NCBI RefSeq assembly: GCF_000166295.1
Contig: NC_017507.1
Span: 123,466-187,465, forward strand
Direction: 5' to 3'
DNA length: 64,000 bases
Source of the DNA: Marinobacter adhaerens HP15
GTDB taxonomy: Bacteria > Pseudomonadota > Gammaproteobacteria > Pseudomonadales > Oleiphilaceae
A program made the translations under genes and the position numbers. Position 1 is the first letter of the stretch, and every line of letters starts with the position of its first letter. Below the pieces are notes generated by a model. That model did no database searches, was not told where the DNA came from, and was given only the letters and a program-made list of their open reading frames with translations. Below, one piece after another: positions 55,806 through 64,000 of this stretch.

Positions 55806-57874
55806 TGTCAGTATCGATCGAGGTTTGGCTAGTCTTAGCATGTATTGCAATCATACTTGTGATGGTGATTTCTTGGGCTCTTAGAACGGTTGGTTTAAGA
55901 GAGAAAGTTGCGGTTTCACTGAAACTTGTTGCGGATCGGAGGAAGCGAACATCCCAACTGCTCAGATTATTGGACGAGATCTTGGCGGCGCTGCCGATCG
56001 GGCTTGTTGTTGTCAGCCGCTCCACCATGAAGGTTGAACTAATGTCAGGTCGAGCGGCTGATTTGGTCGAGAAAAAGCCGGTTTTCGAGGAATCTGTGCA
56101 TTTGAGTACGGTGTTCGATCGGCTGAGCGAGCACGATCGGTTGTGTTTGCACGCCCTTATCGAAAATGCAGTTGGCGGTGATCGTGCTAAAGAAATAAAC
56201 GTTGATTTGCCAGTACACGAGGGGAAATCCTCTGTATCAATTTGCATCAAATTCGTGGCCGATATTCCCGATGCAAGAGTAATACTTTTAATGCGATCAG
56301 CGCCATCAGAGCTGTCAGCTGTAGAAAAGGAAAGTGGATTCAAGCGGGAAGTGTTAGAGGATGCGTTAATTGAGCTGGACTCTGTCAAAGCTCTTTCGAG
56401 GGTGTTGGATTGTTTTGTGGCTGCTCTGAATGATGAGGTTCGGGCCGCGGTCACGTTTTGGAATGGGCAAACTCGTCAATGGGCGTTGCTATCTAGTGCA
56501 AATCTTCCTGACCCACTGGCGTTGATTTTTACACAGCCATCGCTTGAGCTCGATAGAGCGGTGCTGCTTGATTCGAAGACGCCGAGGAAATGCTCCCGAT
56601 TCGATTTTGATCGGACACTCTCAACTGATGTTTGTAATCGACTGGAACAATCACTGGTGAAAACTTGGTGGGCCTATCCAATAATTGACTTACGTGGCGA
56701 AGTGGTGGGCGTTATGGATATTTTCGGTACAAGTGACCTACCTTCTTTGGATTACGAAAATAACCTACCTGTAACAATCAAAGTTTTGTCTGTAATACTC
56801 GAGCGGCATCGAGCGGTGATTCACACAAATGGACTTTTGGACATTGAACGCATTGTTCGCACTATTAACCGAGAGTTGATGGCGCATGATAGTACTGATG
56901 GCCTAGCAGGAATAATTAAGGCGCTCAAGCTGCTTGAGAGTGGAGCAAATTTTGACCAGCAAACTACACAAATGCTGGTGCGATGTTGGGATGGTGATAC
57001 TGAGTTTCTTACGACCGAACAGGAGGGAGGAGAGCGTCTATCTTTGACATTTTCAGTCATCCAGACTTGGGTTGATGGGCATCGAGCGCCCTCCGCCGCT
57101 CGCGGGCTAAATGAACTTGGTACTCAGGAATCCAGGTTTGGTTTTTTCTCCGTGAGCTCTCAGGACCCGCTCTTTAAAACGGTGCTCAACATCGGGCCGC
57201 TCAAGACTGATGGGGCAGACGAGTTCGCAGTTTTTCCGCTCTGGTGGGTCGGTGAGCTGGAAGGAATGCTCATCTTGCCTAAAGGTGAAGCTCTAACTTA
57301 TAAGCAATTGTCGATCGTAAGTAATGTGCTTGTTAGTCTGTCTGGCGTTGCCGCGCGATACCGACTAGTTGCTGAGTTAACTCAGAAGGCCCATTTCGAC
57401 CAACTCACAGGATTGGTTAATCGTCGATTTATGGACGAGTTGCTCTTTAATGAAATCGAGCGATGTCGGCGGTATAGAAACCCGATGACCGTTTTGTTGT
57501 TAGATATCGATCATTTTAAGTCTATCAACGATACATTCGGTCATGACGTTGGTGATCGCGTCCTGGAAGCCGTGGCATCTCGGTTGAAAGGTGCCGTTCG
57601 CTCTGTGGACTCTGTCGCAAGATGGGGTGGGGAAGAGTTCATCGTTATGTTGGCTGAAACCAATCTTTCGAGTGCCTTAGTTGTCGGAGAGAATATTCGG
57701 AAGACGGTTGAGAGGGGCGAATATGCATTAAATCGTCCCGTGACCGTTAGTATCGGAGTGTCGCAATTTAAAAAAGACGACACGGTTGATTCTTTGTTGA
57801 AGCGAGCCGATATCGCTCTGTATGATGCTAAGGAAAGAGGTCGCAATCAAGTAGTTGCAAGTGATCCAGAATGA
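55802..57874 (+). CDS. Membrane GGDEF diguanylate cyclase with sensor domains
   Basis: A 690-residue protein: one N-terminal membrane helix (about 6-27), a PAS-like region (about 60-150), two GAF-like regions (about 190-345 and 365-520) and a C-terminal GGDEF domain (about 535-685). The active site is RWGGEEF, and the inhibitory I-site RSVD lies five residues before GGEEF, so product feedback is expected. It should make c-di-GMP from GTP. Its start overlaps the stop of the RecJ-like gene (ATGA), which is a strange companion for a cyclase. Convergent with the PilZ gene. Confidence 0.9.
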   Translation: MMSVSIEVWLVLACIAIILVMVISWALRTVGLREKVAVSLKLVADRRKRTSQLLRLLDEILAALPIGLVVVSRSTMKVELMSGRAADLVEKKPVFEESVHLSTVFDRLSEHDRLCLHALIENAVGGDRAKEINVDLPVHEGKSSVSICIKFVADIPDARVILLMRSAPSELSAVEKESGFKREVLEDALIELDSVKALSRVLDCFVAALNDEVRAAVTFWNGQTRQWALLSSANLPDPLALIFTQPSLELDRAVLLDSKTPRKCSRFDFDRTLSTDVCNRLEQSLVKTWWAYPIIDLRGEVVGVMDIFGTSDLPSLDYENNLPVTIKVLSVILERHRAVIHTNGLLDIERIVRTINRELMAHDSTDGLAGIIKALKLLESGANFDQQTTQMLVRCWDGDTEFLTTEQEGGERLSLTFSVIQTWVDGHRAPSAARGLNELGTQESRFGFFSVSSQDPLFKTVLNIGPLKTDGADEFAVFPLWWVGELEGMLILPKGEALTYKQLSIVSNVLVSLSGVAARYRLVAELTQKAHFDQLTGLVNRRFMDELLFNEIERCRRYRNPMTVLLLDIDHFKSINDTFGHDVGDRVLEAVASRLKGAVRSVDSVARWGGEEFIVMLAETNLSSALVVGENIRKTVERGEYALNRPVTVSIGVSQFKKDDTVDSLLKRADIALYDAKERGRNQVVASDPE

Positions 57875-57889
57875 CGCCTCTTGAAGCGA

Positions 57890-58441
57890 CTAGCCGTTGA
57901 TGCGTTTAGTTTGCTGCTTAAAAATATATCGAAATAGCTTTTGTCGGTCCGACTCCTCAATGTGGTCGAATTCAAACCTCGCAGAGACGATACCCTCATC
58001 AGACAGGTTTTCTGCGCCAACTAAGGTGGCGGCTAGATCGAGGGGACGTGTCTCGTCGTTTAACTCCAGATTGATGAGAACCCTCTGGCCTGCCTGGGGC
58101 ACGCTTACTCTTTTAGGGAAATCAATCCGTATGCCGCCTTCGCTGAGAGATACATGGTAGAGTTCGGGTATTGGCAATTGCTCCGGTATCAACGGCGATT
58201 TGTTTAAAACTGTTTTAAGCGTATCGTCTATAGCTTGTCGAAAATTCCCGTCTCCCAAACGTGAGGGTATAAACTCCGATTCTTTATATATCTTTATGAG
58301 AAGATCTTCCAATTCGTCCAACGATAGCTTGTATACGGGTTCGCTAGAGTTTAACCCAAGTCTAATCAAGCGCTCGCCATTTCTCAAAAATACGGAAACT
58401 TTCAGCTTATCTCGAATGCGGAAAAATCGTCTCTGTTCCAT
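57890..58441 (-). CDS. PilZ-domain c-di-GMP effector
   Basis: A 183-residue PilZ protein. The N-terminal RxxxR motif is QRRFFRIRDK, and the second motif is VSLSEGGIRI, where the usual D/N of [DN]xSxxG is Ser; a long insert separates the two. Binding of c-di-GMP is plausible but not certain given that change. It converges with the GGDEF cyclase, 15 bp from its stop, which suggests a local producer-effector pair. The rest of the protein has no extra domain. Confidence 0.85.
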   Translation of the reverse strand: MEQRRFFRIRDKLKVSVFLRNGERLIRLGLNSSEPVYKLSLDELEDLLIKIYKESEFIPSRLGDGNFRQAIDDTLKTVLNKSPLIPEQLPIPELYHVSLSEGGIRIDFPKRVSVPQAGQRVLINLELNDETRPLDLAATLVGAENLSDEGIVSARFEFDHIEESDRQKLFRYIFKQQTKRING

Positions 58442-58560
58442 AGTTTGATCACATTATCGTAAGGATATATCTATGCTGTGTATAACGGCTTTTAATATAT
58501 TCAAGAGGCGCAGTTATGTCGAGCACTCAGTCACCATTTAACAGTTTTTTACCTAAGATC

Positions 58561-58597
58561 GGTGAAAAGCCCCTTCGCTTGTGGAAGGGAGATGTCA
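58561..58597 (-). repeat. Dispersed hairpin repeat, copy D
   Basis: Read on the minus strand: TGACATCTCCC, TTCCACAAGCGAAGGGG, CTTTTCACC, very close to copy A at 19306. In the plus direction it looks like the right-end hairpin of IS200/IS605 elements. No transposase or TnpB gene is near. Confidence 0.6.
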
Positions 58598-58636
58598 TGG
58601 TATGTCCAAAGGGGCTGGTACTGTGCTGAGGCCTCA

Positions 58637-59233
58637 CTAATCCCGGCGAGGACATTCGAAGAATAGCTCAGTCTGAGGGGGGATGACGTTAATTTCGTCT
58701 TGCATGATGGCTTCCATCTTGTAAACAGTGACGAATTTTGCAATACCGAATTGTGTGCTTATGTCGTAAGCGACAGCGTTCAGGTGTTTATAAGGTTCGA
58801 GACACATCAATTTGTCTAGCAAATCCATGCGCTTTGAAGGTTTTCGTGGAAACGCTTCTTGAGGTTCACATTCTTGATCTAACCATCGATTCCAGTGCCT
58901 ATTGATATCATCGAGAATTTCTTTGTTAGCTCGCAACGGTAGGTTCAGAAAGCGGCAGTTTTCAAAATTGTCCAAATTTTGTTTGTTCGCATCCCAGTTG
59001 CCGATGTCAACTTTTACATCTGCGAAACAGACCCCAATATCATTGGACGCGCTCCGTCTGACAGCCGCACCAATGAGGCTTCCAGGCCCTTTATTGCCGT
59101 AGAGAAGCGTTACACCTCGTCTGGGCAAAATTACATCGGCGCCCTGAAAGTAATCGGGTAATTTCAGAGTGTGTTTTGAAGGTGGTCGTTCTCCCTCGTA
59201 GAAAAAAAAGGTTTTAGCTCCGATGACAGACAC
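58637..59233 (-). CDS. Hypothetical protein, 198 residues
   Basis: A soluble protein from ATG 59233 with no recognised family. It starts MSVIGAKTFFFYEGERPPSK and has GVTLLYGNKGPGSLIGAAVR near 40-60 (glycine-rich, reminiscent of a phosphate-binding loop but not a canonical Walker A). It faces the duplicated protein at 59382 head to head with about 150 bp between, so they may share regulation. Confidence 0.6.
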   Translation of the reverse strand: MSVIGAKTFFFYEGERPPSKHTLKLPDYFQGADVILPRRGVTLLYGNKGPGSLIGAAVRRSASNDIGVCFADVKVDIGNWDANKQNLDNFENCRFLNLPLRANKEILDDINRHWNRWLDQECEPQEAFPRKPSKRMDLLDKLMCLEPYKHLNAVAYDISTQFGIAKFVTVYKMEAIMQDEINVIPPQTELFFECPRRD

Positions 59234-59381
59234 TGCGCGCCTTACCTTGTGTGAACGTTATTGGATTCGGTGATCTTTGAACTTCAAAACAGTATGGTAA
59301 CATTGAAAAAAAATTCCGCAAATGTCAAAGTGCGAAACTCTTTACAGATGAACCGAGATTAACAAATTTAGGTCCCCATAG

Positions 59382-60731
59382 ATGGCGAGAAACCCGTTAA
59401 TTCATCCCGAAAGTCCAATCGACGGCAAGTGCCTAATGCAGCTGAAGACCCTGCTGGAGAGTCGGCCTGATTCGGGAGAGGTGCGCGATCTTGATTTAGC
59501 AATGCTGATGAATGTGCCAGTCAACCGACTCAGTCAGTTGAAGCGGTCTAGGTCTTCTATCTATGCATTAGGTAAGCAACTTGACGATGAGCAGGATGGA
59601 GTTGACGACGTACCGAGCTTGAGACCCAGTCAGGCCATCTTGACTCGGCTTTTATTGCGGCATCCTGAATTTGCTCCTTTGCCTCTCAGACCAACCAATT
59701 CTGACGTTTTTGAGTTACTTGCGCCCTTTATCCCCTCGGAAAAACAAACGGGCGGTTCAGTACTGAAATCTAGGAAGCTGGGTTTTGCTCCGCTTTTTGG
59801 GCGCTCCTATATTTCGTCCTACAAAATGCTGACCGACATGAGCGAGGGCAGTCAGAATAGCAGCCTGCCGGTTGTGCGTCTGCAGATGCTCATTGTTGGG
59901 AAATATGCCGAGATCTTTAAAACCTTGCTTAAGGAATTTTCAAAAGACCCGTCTAAAACCGCGCAATCATTGGATCAAGACCTAAAAGAGACCGGGTGGG
60001 CTCTGCTTAGGAATCGGGACTCCTTCACAGATTGGATGGACGACGACGTGTTTCAGTCCTTCAACACGGAATTGCATCGTCGTTTCGATCAGTGGTTTTC
60101 TAGAGACTACCTTGGTGTCCTCAGCGACGAAGCTGTCTCCAGGGATATTGAACCTGAGATAGCGATTTCTAAGGGGAAGTGGGTTAATCGAGAAGCTGTA
60201 CAAGATTTAAGTCTTTACAGTCGGAATTCGGCTCCAATCCTTGGCCGAGAAGACAGTCCGTTTTCGCTATTCAGAGAAAGCTTTGGGCTGACGAGCGCGG
60301 AGTCGTATTGGACGCTGGGGATCCAAATAAAAGCATTCTACCGGTTCCGGCAAAGAGCAGATCAGAGGGTTGACCCGGCAACCTCAATCCTCCTGAGATA
60401 TTTGTTTCGGTTTCCCAACGATATTGACCTGTTTGTAAAAAGCCCACCAGAGGGGCGTTGGATTTTGGAGGTGGTTCAGAGAGAAGACCCAAGCTTCAAA
60501 TTAAGTCAGTTGGCGCCGTTGTTTGGTGCCTCGCGGGTAATGAGCTATGGGTTTGTCGACGGAAGCGTGCAATGCCCCTTTTTTGCTCGCCGTTTGGCAA
60601 CTATTTTCGCTGAACAATATGAAAGAGGACTTCCCATCTACAATGAACTTCTTTCCTGTGTTGAGGAGGAGGTTGTTGCCAGGCGGTTAGATCCTGCGCA
60701 ATTTTGGCGAGATGGTCGCTGGCATCACTGA
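59382..60731 (+). CDS. Internally duplicated unknown protein
   Basis: A 449-residue soluble protein of no recognised family with an evident internal repeat. Residues 84-112 (SQAILTRLLLRHPEFAPLPL) parallel 333-363 (ATSILLRYLFRFPNDIDLFV), and 135-151 (FAPLFGRSYISSYKMLT) parallel 377-393 (LAPLFGASRVMSYGFVD). The LAPLFG...S units, and LAMLMNVPVNRLSQLKR near 39-55, look like helix-turn-helix helices, so the protein may bind DNA. It lies near the rep-par backbone. ATG 59382 has weak ribosome-site support. Confidence 0.65.
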   Translation: MARNPLIHPESPIDGKCLMQLKTLLESRPDSGEVRDLDLAMLMNVPVNRLSQLKRSRSSIYALGKQLDDEQDGVDDVPSLRPSQAILTRLLLRHPEFAPLPLRPTNSDVFELLAPFIPSEKQTGGSVLKSRKLGFAPLFGRSYISSYKMLTDMSEGSQNSSLPVVRLQMLIVGKYAEIFKTLLKEFSKDPSKTAQSLDQDLKETGWALLRNRDSFTDWMDDDVFQSFNTELHRRFDQWFSRDYLGVLSDEAVSRDIEPEIAISKGKWVNREAVQDLSLYSRNSAPILGREDSPFSLFRESFGLTSAESYWTLGIQIKAFYRFRQRADQRVDPATSILLRYLFRFPNDIDLFVKSPPEGRWILEVVQREDPSFKLSQLAPLFGASRVMSYGFVDGSVQCPFFARRLATIFAEQYERGLPIYNELLSCVEEEVVARRLDPAQFWRDGRWHH

Positions 60732-61379
60732 AATTTCTTGTTTAACACGACACACCAATTTTCGGCTCGTCTGAGTTTCAGTAGGCCGTTAGCCGTCCCC
60801 TTAAAATTTGTGCGTTACGGTCGCTGCAAGCGGTTTCGCTCGCCTTTAAGCATCCTTAATAAGCAGGCCTTTGTGTCTAGCGCTATGAAAAGCCGAAAGA
60901 ATAGATTGAGTTAAGCGATCAACTGGAAATCTGTATGTAGTCGTATATAGTTGTAGACTTCAAGTATGCGAGCGAGGGCCAACATTGACGTGATTGAGGC
61001 AGATCACTTTAGAAGATTAGACCTCAAGGATGTTTACAACGGATACCTCCCTACTGTCTTCTGGAGATGGAAAATGCTTCGGGATTTCCACTGCATACCC
61101 AAGTACTTTGCAACTGCGGCTCGACCAGGCGTCCAACCCAAATATCCACCCAGTGACCGTAATGTCGCGATCGCCAGTTTTCTGGGCCACAGAGCAAGGG
61201 TGATAACTCTTTAAGATATGGGAGTGGGTCGATAAGCATTGTAATTTCAACAATTTTAGGTGCAGGGGCTAGGTCAGTGCTGATGGGTCTAGCAGACATG
61301 CCGGGGTCGCTGAGGCTTTCTCGATTGTCGATTAGCTTGTGCGACGTGTTTGCGCGGTAACGTTGGTGAGGATAAGAGG
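60732..61379. other. Region without a recognisable gene
   Basis: About 650 bp. Frames here are short or overlap the next gene; none has family features. The base composition shifts towards GC just beyond it. Confidence 0.4.
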
Positions 61380-62882
61380 ATGCAATGGTTTGCAAAGTCG
61401 ATATCACGTGACAAAGATGGAAAAAAATTTGAGTTGAAGCGATTGCTGCTTTTTGTATGGGCGTTAGCATTATCTGGATGTCAGGTTTATCAGTTCGACC
61501 CGAATAGCGTGAGCGCCGAAAACCCGGGTTCGTATACAACAGGGACGGTCCCGTTCACCATTGTTGGAGAGGAGCGTCCTGACTGGCTGGTTCCGGAGTC
61601 TCCCGATGCGCCTGAAGTTATGGTCACCCGGACAACTGAAACCAAGGGGTCGACGGGTTTCAACGGCGCCAGCTTTTTTGGCTACATGGTTACCCTGTCT
61701 CTGATTCCTTATTACGATGAAGTCCAGTACGAGGACATCTACGCGCTGAGCTGGCAGGGTGAAACCTTGCTTGAAAGCCGGGTGACCTACTCCATTGATT
61801 CCTACCTGTCTCTGTATTTCCCGACGCCAATGATGTTCATGGGATCACTGAATGATGAAGCCGCCGAACAGGCAGTAGCCCGGGACTTCATCACCAACCA
61901 TCACAAGGACAGTGTTCTGGCACTCATCGATGGGCAGCGCCGCGAATTCGAGCAGGCAAACCCCGAGACCGCCGCCGAGATTGCAGCCTACCTGAAAGCC
62001 GGAGGAGCGAACTCTGTCTATCGCCCGTCGGCTGTTCTCAGACTGATTGACCTGGCTCCCGAAACCAACACGCTTGCCTATCACGCGGCCAACAGCCAGG
62101 TGCCCGGCTACGTTGACCTGCTACCTGCTCGCTATCAGGCCTGGCTGATCGGACCGGAAGGTTTGCGTGGCATAGATCTGAAGACACAGCTCGCCGACGG
62201 AACCGACGCCGATCAGTTACTGGTCCGCATGCTTAACGCCTATCCAGACCAGAGTGGCGATGTTCAGTCCGGTTATTACACCGGTATGACCCGGGCGCAC
62301 CGGGAGACATTGAAAGAAGCGGGCCTGCCCGAAGGGCTCGTGGATCGTATGACCAATGAGGCTCCCTCTGCTCAACTGCTGGCCGCCGCAAAAACAGGCA
62401 AACTACGCGATGACAGCGGCAACATTCGTATTCCCACCGAAGAGGAATTGCTGGAACAATTGGTTCGGCAGGACAATCAGGGTAAATTCCTCAGCCCCTA
62501 CACCAGCGATGACGTCCTTGCGGAATGGGTGAATTCCGCCATCAGTGCCAATATCGGCGCAACTGTCGGCACTGGGCTCGGAGCAGCAGCAGGTGCCTAT
62601 GCGGGTGAAAAAGCTCTGGAGCAGGTACCTTTCGTCGGCAGCTTTCTGGGTGGTGCCATAGGTGCCGAGATAGGCAAGTCCGCAGGCCGTGAAACTGCGA
62701 TCAGTGCCTCGGGTGGCTGGGAAGCGATTCGTGCCTCTTCAGATCGGAGTTTTGATGACATCCATTCCATGGCTCGCTATCTGAAAGCCAAATACGGCCA
62801 CACCGGCAACTTCAAGGATGCCATGGAAGCCACCCGACAGATCTACCCGGAGCTGGCAGAAGCCCTCGCGAGTGCCTACTGA
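61380..62882 (+). CDS. Lipoprotein with glycine-zipper segment
   Basis: A 500-residue protein of unknown function. A lipobox (ALALSGC) follows an unusually long charged N-terminus if translation starts at ATG 61380 (AAGAGG upstream); TTG 61434 would give a normal-length lipoprotein signal. Near the C-terminus is a glycine-rich zipper (IGATVGTGLGAAAGAYAG and GSFLGGAIGAEIG) typical of proteins that insert in membranes. It is followed by the LpoB-like gene 17 bp later, so it is probably the first gene of the lipoprotein operon. Confidence 0.7.
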   Translation: MQWFAKSISRDKDGKKFELKRLLLFVWALALSGCQVYQFDPNSVSAENPGSYTTGTVPFTIVGEERPDWLVPESPDAPEVMVTRTTETKGSTGFNGASFFGYMVTLSLIPYYDEVQYEDIYALSWQGETLLESRVTYSIDSYLSLYFPTPMMFMGSLNDEAAEQAVARDFITNHHKDSVLALIDGQRREFEQANPETAAEIAAYLKAGGANSVYRPSAVLRLIDLAPETNTLAYHAANSQVPGYVDLLPARYQAWLIGPEGLRGIDLKTQLADGTDADQLLVRMLNAYPDQSGDVQSGYYTGMTRAHRETLKEAGLPEGLVDRMTNEAPSAQLLAAAKTGKLRDDSGNIRIPTEEELLEQLVRQDNQGKFLSPYTSDDVLAEWVNSAISANIGATVGTGLGAAAGAYAGEKALEQVPFVGSFLGGAIGAEIGKSAGRETAISASGGWEAIRASSDRSFDDIHSMARYLKAKYGHTGNFKDAMEATRQIYPELAEALASAY

Positions 62883-62899
62883 AATAATTGGAGATATAC

Positions 62900-63541
62900 A
62901 TGTTTACCAAGAATCATTTGAAACTGGTCTGCGCTGTAGCGCTTGCCTCCGGGTTTCTCTCGGGCTGTGCCAGCAAAATTGAAAACGTTCAGGGCAAGCC
63001 GAGTGTCTACGAGGACGTTTCCACCACCGGCAGCGTGGGCGGTGTCGGCATCGAAAGCCAGGACGTGGTCGCCATGACCGACCAGATGATGCGTGACATG
63101 CTGGCAAACCCCATGCTCACCGGCCGTTCGACGCCACCGCGAATCATCATCGACAATGAATACATCAAGAACGAGAGCACCTCGGTTATCAACACCAACA
63201 TGCTGACAGATCGCCTGCGCATTGAGCTGAACCGCGCTGCGAACGGACGCATGGTCTTCGTTGGTCGCCACTTCTCCGACATGGTCCAGAAAGAGCGGGA
63301 TCTCAAACGAGATGGCGCCGTTGATGGCGGCACCATTCGCCAAACCGCTGCCCAGGCCGGCGCAGATTTCCGCCTGGGAGGCCGTATCTCTTCGCTGGAC
63401 GCGATTGATCGCAACACCGGAACCCAGTCCCGTTACAGCCAGGTGACCTTCGAGATGGTCGATCTTGAGCTGGGCACCATTGTCTGGAGTGGACTCTATG
63501 AGATGAGAAAGGCGGCCCGTGACAATGTGGTTTACCGATAA
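62900..63541 (+). CDS. LpoB-like lipoprotein (penicillin-binding protein activator family)
   Basis: A 213-residue lipoprotein of the LpoB family. The signal peptide and lipobox (SGFLSGCAS) precede a flexible linker with GGVGIESQDVVAMTDQMMRD and the core domain with PRIIIDNEYIKNES, ELNRAANGRMVFVGRH and ADFRLGGRISSL. Escherichia LpoB is an outer-membrane activator of PBP1B; wider family members have less certain roles. ATG 62900 follows GGAGATATAC. Its end overlaps the next gene by 17 bp, so the two are coupled. Confidence 0.85.
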   Translation: MFTKNHLKLVCAVALASGFLSGCASKIENVQGKPSVYEDVSTTGSVGGVGIESQDVVAMTDQMMRDMLANPMLTGRSTPPRIIIDNEYIKNESTSVINTNMLTDRLRIELNRAANGRMVFVGRHFSDMVQKERDLKRDGAVDGGTIRQTAAQAGADFRLGGRISSLDAIDRNTGTQSRYSQVTFEMVDLELGTIVWSGLYEMRKAARDNVVYR

Positions 63542-64000
63542 GACCTGGCTGAGGCCGGCACTGGCGACCGCCATCGCCGGCACACTGGCCGGCTGTGCCA
63601 GCGGACCGAAAGTGTATGATCGGGCCACATTGGCACCGGCCGAAACGTCGCTTGTAGCGAGCAAGCCCGAGGTTCTTCGGGCCGATTTCGAGAACCTGTT
63701 CGAGGAAGGACAACGAAACAAAGTCCTTAACCTCATGGAAATCGGGATCAAGGCCTATAGGGCAGGCTATCGACAGGAGGCGAAGAACACTCTGACCCAG
63801 GCCCGCCTGGAGATCGAGAATGTTTACGCTGACTCCGACGCCGCCCGTAAGGCCCGCAGCATCTGGTATGAAGAAGCGGAAAAGGACTTCAAAGGCGAGC
63901 CTTACGAACGGGCTATGGTCTACCTGTATTTGGGCCTGATTTACCTGGAAGAAGGTGACTACGGTAATGCCCGTGCCAGCTTCCTGGCAGGATTGCTGCA
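63525..64000 (+). CDS. COG3014-like TPR lipoprotein (partial, runs off window)
   Basis: The frame opens at ATG 63525 inside the end of the LpoB-like gene and is still open at the window edge (158 codons seen). A signal with lipobox GTLAGCAS is followed by helical repeats (EGQRNKVLNLMEIGIKAYRA, YERAMVYLYLGLIYLEEGDY), typical of TPR-type COG3014 lipoproteins that accompany LpoB-like genes in gammaproteobacteria. The function is unknown; the set probably acts at the outer membrane. Confidence 0.75.
   Translation, partial: MWFTDKTWLRPALATAIAGTLAGCASGPKVYDRATLAPAETSLVASKPEVLRADFENLFEEGQRNKVLNLMEIGIKAYRAGYRQEAKNTLTQARLEIENVYADSDAARKARSIWYEEAEKDFKGEPYERAMVYLYLGLIYLEEGDYGNARASFLAGLL

Noticed and set aside
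61051..61539. 162-residue leftward ORF
   Set aside because: Overlaps the start of the lipoprotein gene; composition is not protein-like.
62876..63751. Long leftward ORFs opposite the LpoB-like gene
   Set aside because: Antisense frames produced by GC-rich codon bias; the plus strand has clear family matches.

Overview
The window looks like part of an accessory replicon (a large plasmid, chromid or plasmid-derived island) from a marine, hydrocarbon-degrading gammaproteobacterium of the Marinobacter/Alcanivorax type. The taxonomic guess rests on a CYP153-type alkane hydroxylase with its ferredoxin and AraC regulator, a GMC alcohol dehydrogenase, a Baeyer-Villiger-type monooxygenase operon, an MvaT-type silencer and an LpoB/COG3014-like lipoprotein cluster. 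It is an inference from protein families; no rRNA or tRNA gene was seen. The replicon call rests on a Rep_3-family initiator (51309-52526), divergent parA/parB (46508-48972), about 20 iteron-like sequences between them (49459-51122), a KfrA-like protein (40500-41471) and a tyrosine recombinase (42045-43349).

Layout. 0.1-9 kb: a LuxR-type response regulator, a small membrane protein, two secreted hydrolase lipoproteins, then a leftward operon of PF10118 protein, SDR and flavin monooxygenase. 9.1-16.2 kb: an unknown gene facing a RecD2-like protein that has lost its ATPase motifs, a GMC oxidoreductase and divergent alpha/beta hydrolase, and an unknown protein. 16.2-23.5 kb: an OmpA-like porin surrounded by gene debris (delta-carbonic-anhydrase, NYN and WYL fragments, a frameshifted TraF-like gene, an ORF with an internal stop) plus mvaT. 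23.5-28 kb: an HD-GYP phosphodiesterase and the CYP153/ferredoxin/AraC cluster. 28-40 kb: a DUF4236 protein, unknown genes, a Tat-exported amidohydrolase, a fatty acid desaturase, an alpha/beta hydrolase and a galactose-oxidase-like lipoprotein with a small exported partner.

40-61 kb is the replicon backbone: kfrA, integrase, a gene-poor 2.8 kb tract with repeated palindromes and a polypurine run, parB-parA, a 1.8 kb field of paired inverted iterons, rep, a tight three-gene operon (unknown, RecJ-like pseudo-nuclease, GGDEF cyclase), a PilZ protein and two unknown proteins, one internally duplicated. 61.4-64 kb is a more GC-rich lipoprotein cluster (glycine-zipper lipoprotein, LpoB-like, COG3014-like) running off the window.

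How the parts may work together: CYP153 and ferredoxin would hydroxylate alkanes or fatty acids, the GMC enzyme would oxidise the alcohols, and the monooxygenase/SDR set, desaturase and secreted hydrolases would handle ketones, esters and lipids. HD-GYP, GGDEF and PilZ proteins form a possible c-di-GMP set. The most unusual content is a pair of DNA-repair-like proteins (RecD2-like and RecJ-like) that keep the family fold signatures but lack the catalytic motifs, a ParA whose P-loop lysine is asparagine, and the regularly spaced inverted iteron pairs upstream of rep.
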